10,154 nt of DNA from CAYVBE01 sp964448935. GTDB taxonomy: Bacteria; Planctomycetota; Brocadiia; SM23-32. The translations under genes and the position numbers were made by a program. The DNA lies in the NCBI GenBank assembly GCA_964448935.1, contig CAYVBE010000159.1, positions 1 through 10,154 of the forward strand. The letters are read 5' to 3'. How positions within the stretch are numbered: the stretch's first letter is position 1; the number at the start of each line of letters is the position of its first letter. Below are positions 6,128 through 10,154 of the stretch, piece after piece. A model generated the notes under the pieces. The model did not search any database, was not told where the DNA came from, and was given only the letters and a program-made list of their open reading frames with translations.

Positions 6128-7086
6128 GCACCGACTACGAGATGATGCTGGACCTCTATCGGGACGTGGGCGAGGACGCCGGCGCGTTCTCCGACAGCGA
6201 CGTGGCCCACCTGGTCATCCACCGCAACGAGGTGATCGGTGCGCACCTGGTCCCCGGCCTGAACGTGGAGCCGGAGCAGCTCGAGGACGGCGTCAGCGTG
6301 CGCATGAGCGTGGACGAGGGCGCCGTGGTCCAGAACACCGTTCACATGTGCTTCGGCGTCCTCCCGGAGGAGGGTCTGCAGCGCATCGTGCTGGACGTGG
6401 ACCTGCAGCCGCGCAGCGGCGTGGACGTGCTGGCCCACTGCGTCTTCCCCAACGCCCAGGACATCACGCACCGGATGGACGCCGAGATCCGCGTCGCCCA
6501 GGGTGCCTCCTACCGCTACTTCGAGCGCCACGTGCACGGGCCCGCCGGCGGCGTGCTGGTGGTCCCTAAGGCCAGGGTCCACCTGGAGCCGGACGCGAAG
6601 TTCGAGACCGAGTTCGAGCTGATCCAGGGGCGCGTGGGCAAGATTGATATTGATTACGAGACCTGGTGCGCCCGCGGCAGCTCGCTCCGCATGGTGGCCC
6701 GCATGTCCGGGCGGGAGGACGACGAGGTCAACGTGCGGGAAATCGCGCACCTCGAGGGCGAGGACGCCGCCGGTGTGCTGCTCAGCCGCATCGCCGTGCG
6801 CGACCGCGCGGTGGCCGACGTGTATAACGAGCTGACCGCCTCCGCGCCCGGCGCCCGGGGGCATGTGGACTGCAAGGAGATCGTTCAGGACCGGGCCGAG
6901 GCGCGCGCCACGCCCATCGTGGACGTCCGCCACCCCCGAGCCCACGTCACCCACGAGGCCGCCATCGGCAGCGTGGACTCCCGCCAGCTCCAGACCCTCA
7001 TGGCCCGCGGCATGAGCGAGGACGAGGCCGTCGAGCTGATAATCCAGGGCCTGCTGAGCCGCAAAAACGGCGAAACGACCTCTTGA
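6124..7086 (+). CDS. sufB: Short SufB/SufD-like scaffold (SmsB-type)
   Basis: A 320-residue SufBD-family protein, much shorter than classical SufB (about 470-500 residues) and close to the minimal SMS scaffold of anaerobic archaea and bacteria. It carries the right-handed beta-helix core and the C-terminal helical block that binds the ATPase. Landmarks are YRYFERHVHG (130-139), YETWCARGSSL (178-188), HVDCKEIVQD (247-256) with C250 at the place of the conserved SufB cluster-assembly cysteine, then HVTHEAAIGS (274-283) and LQTLMARGMSEDEAVELII (289-307), which match the SufB/D C-terminal HEA..S...QL.yl.sRGl...EA pattern. Further cysteines are C76, C106 and C182. The ATG overlaps the sufC stop (ATGA), so translation is coupled and a defined ratio of the two subunits is likely. 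Together they build or repair Fe-S clusters in the cytoplasm, with the sulfur donor encoded elsewhere. Confidence 0.9.
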   Translation: MSTDYEMMLDLYRDVGEDAGAFSDSDVAHLVIHRNEVIGAHLVPGLNVEPEQLEDGVSVRMSVDEGAVVQNTVHMCFGVLPEEGLQRIVLDVDLQPRSGVDVLAHCVFPNAQDITHRMDAEIRVAQGASYRYFERHVHGPAGGVLVVPKARVHLEPDAKFETEFELIQGRVGKIDIDYETWCARGSSLRMVARMSGREDDEVNVREIAHLEGEDAAGVLLSRIAVRDRAVADVYNELTASAPGARGHVDCKEIVQDRAEARATPIVDVRHPRAHVTHEAAIGSVDSRQLQTLMARGMSEDEAVELIIQGLLSRKNGETTS

Positions 7087-7131
7087 CCGGCCGCCGGGCT
7101 ACACGTATAATATCTATAAACTAATACGTAT
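7083..7131 (+). promoter_or_regulatory. Promoter and probable operator of the toxin-antitoxin pair
   Basis: TTGACC (7083-7088), 17-nt spacer, TATAAT (7106-7111): almost a perfect sigma-70 promoter. The -35 hexamer contains the TGA stop of the scaffold gene (7084-7086). An inverted repeat ACGTAT (7103-7108) and ATACGT (7124-7129) brackets the -10 box and start site inside an AT-rich patch, a usual place for autorepression by an antitoxin. The operator role is inference. Confidence 0.65.
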
Positions 7132-7148
7132 GACTTCGGGGGCGAACC

Positions 7149-7403
7149 ATGAAGAAACTCACCCTCAGCATGGAAGAAGAGGTCATCCGGCAGGCCAAAC
7201 GCATTGCCGCCGAGCAGGGCACCAGCGTCTCCGCCATGTTCTCCAACATGGTGCGCCTGATGGCGCGCAAGCGCGGGGAGGAGAACGAGATAGGACCCAT
7301 CACCCGCAGCCTGACCGGTATTGTCTCGCTCCCGGAGGGCAAAACCGACCGCGAGCTGATCACCGAGGCCCTCATGGACAAACACGGGCTGGACGAAGAA
7401 TGA
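7149..7403 (+). CDS. Antitoxin, DUF6364/ribbon-helix-helix-like
   Basis: An 84-residue protein beginning MKKLTLSMEEEVIRQAKRIA, a beta strand followed by a helix, then AEQGTSVSAMFSNMVRLMAR, the second helix. This is the short ribbon-helix-helix-like N-terminus of the DUF6364 antitoxin group, which binds DNA as a dimer. The C-terminal half (GPITRSLTGIVSLPEGKTDR, then ELITEALMDKHGLDEE) has the LTG...P.GK.D...i...L..KHG pattern and would wrap the toxin active site. It overlaps the toxin gene by ATGA (7400-7403), the classic order and coupling of type II systems, and stands directly behind a near-consensus promoter. A GGGGGCG run six bases before the ATG serves as ribosome site. The family call rests on motif memory; the antitoxin role is well supported by context. 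Confidence 0.85.
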   Translation: MKKLTLSMEEEVIRQAKRIAAEQGTSVSAMFSNMVRLMARKRGEENEIGPITRSLTGIVSLPEGKTDRELITEALMDKHGLDEE

Positions 7404-7819
7404 GAGCGTTCTTCGACACGAACGTTTTGCTGGACGTGATCCTTGAAAGACCGCCTCACTACCAAAACTCGGCCAGGGCGTGGACCCGGGCCGAAAGGGG
7501 TGCTATCGAGGGTTACGTCTCGGCTGTAAGCTTCACCGACATCTTCTACATCGTGCAAAGGGTGCGAAACGGCGCCGAAGCCCGGAGCGTAGTGCGCGGC
7601 ATGCTCGGGGTCTTCACCCCGGCGACCTGCAACGCGGGAATCGTCCGGCAGGCTGTCGAGTCGGACCTCCCGGATTTCGAGGACGCGGTGCAGTACTTCA
7701 GCGCCCTGCACGCGGAGGCGGACTGCATCATCACGCGGAACGCGCCCGACTTCCCCCGCCGCCCGGCCCTGCCGGTTCTCTCCCCCGCCCAATTCCTGGC
7801 CCAGCTCGAAGCGGAGTAA
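7400..7819 (+). CDS. PIN-domain ribonuclease toxin (PIN_3, VapC-like)
   Basis: A 139-residue single-domain PIN nuclease starting MRAFFDTNVLLDVILERP. The acidic residues expected to bind Mg/Mn are D6 (with N8 in DTNVLLD), D47 in SFTDIFYIV, D95 in PDFEDAVQYFSA, and D108 or D117 in ADCIITRNAPDF. The DFEDAVQY...AD.IiTRN..DF and C-terminal VLSPAQFL blocks are those of the PIN_3 group. Such toxins cut RNA, often tRNA or rRNA, when the labile antitoxin is degraded. All catalytic positions are present, so it looks active. It overlaps the antitoxin by ATGA. The specific RNA target cannot be read from the sequence. The frame is also open upstream in the antitoxin region, but that part is a shadow. Confidence 0.92.
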   Translation: MRAFFDTNVLLDVILERPPHYQNSARAWTRAERGAIEGYVSAVSFTDIFYIVQRVRNGAEARSVVRGMLGVFTPATCNAGIVRQAVESDLPDFEDAVQYFSALHAEADCIITRNAPDFPRRPALPVLSPAQFLAQLEAE

Positions 7820-7914
7820 GCGCTCCCCCGGCCGGGGCCGTTTCGTACCGCCGGTTTACCCACCGCCCCCCCTGAGCGTTCCAACCGGGGTCCCCCTGCG
7901 AAAGCAGTTCTGGA

Positions 7915-7936
7915 GGGCCACGCTGCGTCGTGCCCC
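7915..7936. repeat. Imperfect hairpin GGGCCACG/CGTGCCCC
   Basis: GGGCCACG (7915-7922), six-base loop CTGCGT, CGTGCCCC (7929-7936): seven of eight positions pair. The context TTCTGGAGGGCCACGCT looks like another dispersed intergenic palindrome, but only one copy is visible here. Confidence 0.45.
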
Positions 7937-7947
7937 GTTGTTCTCCG

Positions 7948-8003
7948 CCGGCCGGGACGGAAACGACGAGATTGCTTCGCCGAAGGCTCGCAATGACGGC
8001 CGG
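7948..8003. repeat. REP-like dispersed palindromic repeat
   Basis: The core reads CGAGATTGCTTCG, then CCGAAGGCTCGCAATGACG. ATTGC (7971-7975) pairs with GCAAT (7990-7994) and TTCG with CGAA inside. This GAGATTGCTTCG...GCTCGCAATGAC element is a widespread intergenic palindrome of many environmental bacteria, which read as protein gives the familiar spurious HCEPSAKQS string. Outer arms CCGGCC (7948-7953) and GGCCGG (7998-8003) extend the dyad. It is probably mobilised by a REP-type transposase in trans; none is in the window. Confidence 0.7.
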
Positions 8004-8039
8004 AAGGGCTGACGCCGTTTCGCCCTCGCCGGAAAAGCC

Positions 8040-8067
8040 TTGACACGACAGACCCGGAACCTACAAT
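8040..8067 (+). promoter_or_regulatory. Sigma-70-type promoter for the two-TM/ankyrin cassette
   Basis: TTGACA (8040-8045), 16-nt spacer, TACAAT (8062-8067). The leader to ATG 8141 would be about 65 nt, longer than for the other promoters here. Confidence 0.6.
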
Positions 8068-8140
8068 GGCCTTTGTTATACGCGCTGGACGGCAGAGGCG
8101 CCCTTCTGGACTCCACGTTGGCGACGGCAGGTAAGGGATT

Positions 8141-8449
8141 ATGTCTCTGACGCTCGCCGCATCAAATGGATGGCCTGTCTGGGTCGGCTGTCTCTTCCTC
8201 GTGATTTTCGCCATCCTGATAGTTCAGGCAGTACTCATCATCGTAGGGAGAAACGCAAAGGGATGGGCCTGGTGGAATGAAGCAGGGGAGTTGTTTCCCG
8301 CAGAAGGCCGGCATGGCGGCGAACGCCTTCCGGGAACGATCTACGTGGGGTCCGGCGTGATGTGCTACTTGTGCACGGTCTTGTCGATGGTGGCCTTTGC
8401 GGACCCACTATTGTCCCGTTTGCGGACCGAAATATCGCCGAAAGGCTGA
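8141..8449 (+). CDS. Two-TM membrane protein of unknown function
   Basis: A 102-residue protein with TM1 at about 12-35 (PVWVGCLFLVIFAILIVQAV and onward), a 30-residue loop rich in Trp, Gly and charges (GWAWWNEAGELFPAEG...GGERLPG), and TM2 at about 68-88 (YVGSGVMCYLCTVLSMVAFA), then a short polar tail. The ATG follows GGTAAGGGATT. Its base composition is less GC-rich than the genes to its left, with many A- or T-ending codons, which may indicate a separate origin. The ankyrin gene starts 22 bp downstream on the same strand, so both are likely transcribed from the promoter at 8040-8067. I do not recognise the family. It could be a partner or protective protein for the ankyrin protein, but this is inference from position only. 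Confidence 0.7.
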   Translation: MSLTLAASNGWPVWVGCLFLVIFAILIVQAVLIIVGRNAKGWAWWNEAGELFPAEGRHGGERLPGTIYVGSGVMCYLCTVLSMVAFADPLLSRLRTEISPKG

Positions 8450-8471
8450 GACTCCGTGGAGAAGCGTTTCT

Positions 8472-9431
8472 ATGAACAACAAGCCGAAAACGTGGCGTTG
8501 GGCTTTGCTCTCTGCCGTTCTGCTGGTCGCGCTCGTCGTGGGTCTTCTGCACGTTCCGAGTCGGCAGCACACTGTTGAGCGCGGCGAGCCGGCGGTGTTC
8601 GCGGCGGTTCGCCAAGGGGCAACGGAGACGCTTCGGCAGCACCTGGACGCCCACCCCGAGGCCGTCCGCACGCTGGATCGGTCCATGCGCACGCCTCTGC
8701 ACCGCGCGTGCGAGGTGGGCAACGAGGAGGCCGTGGAGCTGCTGCTCGACCGGGGAGCGGCCGCCGACGCCCGGGGATTCGGTGGTGAGGGCCCCATCCA
8801 CTGCGCGGCCGAGGCGGGATGTGTCGAAGCCGCAAAGCTGCTCCTCGACGAGCACGCCCCCCTGGACAGGCCGGATCGCGACGGGCGCACTCCGCTCCAT
8901 TGGGCGGTGGACGCCGGACGGGAGGAGATGGTTGAATTCCTGTTGGGGCGCGGCGCCAATGTGGGCCATCGTGCCGGTTTCGCCTTGTTTGCCTCCAGCA
9001 CGCCCCTGTTACGGGCGGCTCTGCACGGCCACACCGGAGTGGCCGAAATCCTGCTGGAGCACGGCGCAGAAATTGCCGCGAGGGACCGCCACGGAGAGAC
9101 TCCCCTCCATGTGGCTTGCGCGAGGGGAAATGCGGCCACTGCCCGGCTGCTGCTGGAGAGAGGGTCGGACATTAACACAGCAGACGGCGAGGGTATCACG
9201 CCTTTGATGAGCGCCGTTATGGCCAACAGTACGGATTGCGTTCGGCTGCTTCTGGACCGGGGGGCGGACGTCTCCGCCAGAGACCAGTGGGAAAGGACGG
9301 CTCTGGACACGGCAGAGTCGTTGTCAAAACACGGTCGCCAGGCGGAGCCCACCGAACCGATAGACCCGGCCATTGTCGAGATGTTGCGCACGGCCGGCGA
9401 ACAAGCCGAGACGGCTGCGGGCGCACAATAA
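8472..9431 (+). CDS. Membrane-anchored ankyrin-repeat protein
   Basis: A 319-residue protein from ATG 8472 (GGAGAAG upstream): a basic start MNNKPKTWRW and a hydrophobic helix at 11-27 (ALLSAVLLVALVVGLLH), a signal anchor or uncleaved signal peptide with no lipobox. Ankyrin repeats follow: a degenerate first unit at 40-71, then units beginning near RTPLHRAC (73), GPIHCAAE (107), TPLHWAVD (140), TPLLRAAL (177), TPLHVACA (210), TPLMSAVM (243) and a partial TALDTAES (276) with IVEMLRTAG at 301-309. The consensus TPLHxA..xG....v.lLL..GAd.... is well kept, with one longer unit at 140-176. The repeats form a binding solenoid, probably outside the cytoplasmic membrane. No enzyme domain is attached. 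The C-terminus is Ala/Glu/Gln-rich. An open stretch upstream of 8472 overlaps the previous gene and is not used. Confidence 0.9.
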   Translation: MNNKPKTWRWALLSAVLLVALVVGLLHVPSRQHTVERGEPAVFAAVRQGATETLRQHLDAHPEAVRTLDRSMRTPLHRACEVGNEEAVELLLDRGAAADARGFGGEGPIHCAAEAGCVEAAKLLLDEHAPLDRPDRDGRTPLHWAVDAGREEMVEFLLGRGANVGHRAGFALFASSTPLLRAALHGHTGVAEILLEHGAEIAARDRHGETPLHVACARGNAATARLLLERGSDINTADGEGITPLMSAVMANSTDCVRLLLDRGADVSARDQWERTALDTAESLSKHGRQAEPTEPIDPAIVEMLRTAGEQAETAAGAQ

Positions 9432-9440
9432 ATAGGGGAA

Positions 9441-9821
9441 ATGTGTTTGAATGTCACCAAGAGGCGTTCTACACGAAGGCTCCCCGCCCGGCCGGCCCCC
9501 GCGGGCGCCGACCTGCTCGTCGCGCACAAGGCGTATGTTGACCTGAGAATGGCTGCGCGCGAGGTGATCCGCGCGGCGGGCTCCGAGTTCCCCGAAGAGG
9601 GCCTCGTCTTCTACACCAACCCCCGAATCACCGGCGACGTCTGGAACGTCAACGTGGTGGGCACCAGCAGGACGAACATTCCGGCCCACTGACGGATTCT
9701 CCTGGACTTCGCCGATTGGAAGCTCAAGGGAAAGAAGCCCGAACGCGATTTCTCCCGGAGCCCCTTCGAAGACGAGCCGCCCGCCTTCACCTGGTCCGCC
9801 CCGGGGGGCTGGGACGCGTAG
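9441..9821 (+). pseudogene. Coding remnant interrupted by an in-frame TGA
   Basis: One frame reads on from ATG 9441 to TAG 9819-9821 with a single TGA at 9690-9692. Before the TGA: a poor Arg/Pro-rich start (to about 9494), then ADLLVAHKAYVDLRMAAREV, EEGLVFYTNPRITGDVWNVN and VVGTSRTNIPAH. After the TGA: RILLDFADWKLKGKKPERDF, then SRSPFEDEPPAFTWSAPGGW and DA. Third positions are strongly G/C on both sides, so coding pressure was continuous across the TGA. A change of TGG (Trp) to TGA is the simplest explanation. The N-terminal junk suggests that the front of the gene is also lost. The family is not recognised. TGA is the ordinary stop in most genes of this window, so general recoding is excluded. 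Confidence 0.55.
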
Positions 9822-9829
9822 GGCCGCGG

Positions 9830-10078
9830 CTATTGGGCCTCGCCCGCCTGCCGGAACCAGCCGCGGGTGCGCAGGCAGATCTTCACTAACATGAGCATGA
9901 CCGGCACCTCGATCAGCACGCCCACGACCGTGGCGAGGGCGGCCCCGGACGAGAGGCCGAAGAGCATCGTGGCCGTTGCGATGGCCACCTCGAAGTGGTT
10001 GGAGGCCCCGATCATGGCCGACGGGGCGGCGTCTTCGTAGTCGAACTTTGGCAACTCAGGCAGGCCGTACTCAGAGCA
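9830..10078 (-). pseudogene. C-terminal remnant of an ACR3-type arsenite efflux transporter
   Basis: The minus strand encodes FDYEDAAPSAMIGASNHFEV, AIATATMLFGLSSGAALATV, VGVLIEVPVMLMLVKICLRT and RGWFRQAGEAQ, ending in TAG at 9830-9832. The block AA..A.IGASNhFElA.A.a..LFGl.SGAALATVVGVLiEVPVML.LV.I...TRGWF is the last two TM helices of the Acr3/ArsB-type arsenite permease, which expels As(III). Only about 70 of about 350 residues remain. Upstream the frame runs straight into the stop codon of the universal stress protein gene, so the first 280 residues are missing and no proper start exists; a TTG at 10054 gives only 74 residues. No arsR or arsC is visible. Confidence 0.8.
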
Positions 10079-10153
10079 TTAACGAATGGCCGGGATCAAC
10101 AGTACGGGTACTTCGGAATGCCTGGCCACGGCGTGACTGACGCTGCCGAGGAG
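10079..10153 (-). CDS. Universal stress protein, C-terminal end (runs off the window)
   Basis: The last 24 codons of a gene that enters from beyond the right edge: LLGSVSHAVARHSEVPVLLI, PAIR and TAA (10079-10081). This matches the UspA-family end, where (G)S.s..v...a..PVLvvp forms the nucleotide-binding Gly/Ser turn and the last beta strand. Only this part can be judged. The stop directly abuts the in-frame ACR3 remnant. Confidence 0.75.
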   Translation of the reverse strand, partial: LLGSVSHAVARHSEVPVLLIPAIR

Positions 10154-10154
10154 C

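Larger units (their letters stand above)
7820..8140 (+). other. Noncoding interval between the toxin gene and the two-TM gene
   Basis: This 321-bp stretch holds no convincing gene on either strand. It begins with a perfect 12-base palindrome (CCCCGGCCGGGG, 7826-7837) just after the toxin stop, followed only by TTT, so a weak terminator at best. It then contains a hairpin (7915-7936), a REP-like repeat (7948-8003) and a promoter (8040-8067), listed separately. Confidence 0.6.

Noticed and set aside
6058..6954. A 298-codon minus-strand open frame opposite the Fe-S scaffold
   Set aside because: Antisense shadow; the plus-strand SufB-like protein has the conserved motifs and ATGA coupling.
7826..7840. 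Rho-independent terminator after the toxin gene
   Set aside because: The CCCCGGCCGGGG palindrome is followed by only three T and would form a four-pair stem; not enough to call.
7546..8214. A minus-strand open frame through the 7820-8140 interval containing HCEPSAKQS
   Set aside because: That peptide is the known spurious translation of the dispersed repeat, and the rest is antisense to the toxin gene.
9690..9730. Selenocysteine insertion at the in-frame TGA
   Set aside because: No convincing SECIS-like hairpin follows the TGA, the site is not a Cys-like redox motif, and the gene already looks truncated at its front.
1..10154. CRISPR array, tRNA or rRNA gene
   Set aside because: No regularly spaced direct repeats and no cloverleaf or rRNA-like segment found on reading either strand.

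Overview
This is a GC-rich bacterial window with tightly packed genes, ATGA stop/start overlaps and near-consensus sigma-70 promoters. The best lineage guess is Planctomycetota or a neighbouring PVC-type group. The main pointer is a truncated ORF at 742-1095 whose C-terminal domain (NPVG-like lead-in, then ATRVLMALKAYKAENG, PRDPFDGQPLRY and YSVGED) I recall from long planctomycetal proteins. The stand-alone SufC/SufB-like pair suggests an anaerobic or microaerophilic ancestry. The lineage is inference; no rRNA or tRNA gene is visible.

Layout. (1) 1-1440, mostly minus strand, is a zone of decay: a short secreted protein, a short 4Fe-4S membrane protein broken by a one-base frameshift, an N-terminally truncated planctomycete-type protein, a second copy of that protein's last ~28 codons, and a C-terminal scrap of an IS110-family transposase. 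(2) 1434-4009, plus strand, is a healthy operon behind a TTGACA-17-TACCAT promoter: a UDP-glucuronate 4-epimerase-like SDR, bifunctional RibBA and a LapA-domain membrane protein. (3) 4016-5077, minus strand, is an orphan membrane-anchored GAF-PAS sensor converging on that operon. (4) 5318-7086, plus strand, is a two-gene iron-sulfur assembly operon, SufC-like ATPase plus short SufB/D-like scaffold, i.e. the minimal SMS type without desulfurase, SufE or SufU. (5) 7083-7819 is a type II toxin-antitoxin pair (DUF6364-like antitoxin and PIN_3/VapC-like toxin) whose promoter overlaps the stop codon of the scaffold gene. (6) 7820-8140 is noncoding, with a hairpin and a dispersed REP-like repeat. (7) 8040-9431 is a promoter followed by a two-TM unknown protein and a membrane-anchored ankyrin-repeat protein. 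(8) 9441-10154 is debris again: a coding remnant with an in-frame TGA, the last ~70 residues of an ACR3-type arsenite transporter, and the end of a universal stress protein.

The intact genes cover nucleotide-sugar and flavin metabolism, iron-sulfur cluster assembly, sensing and plasmid/island-type stability functions, with remnant-rich borders on both sides. I see no CRISPR array, prophage or complete insertion sequence. The items most deserving a second look are the SMS pair with its Cys-rich ATPase tail, the ankyrin/two-TM cassette, and the in-frame TGA at 9690.
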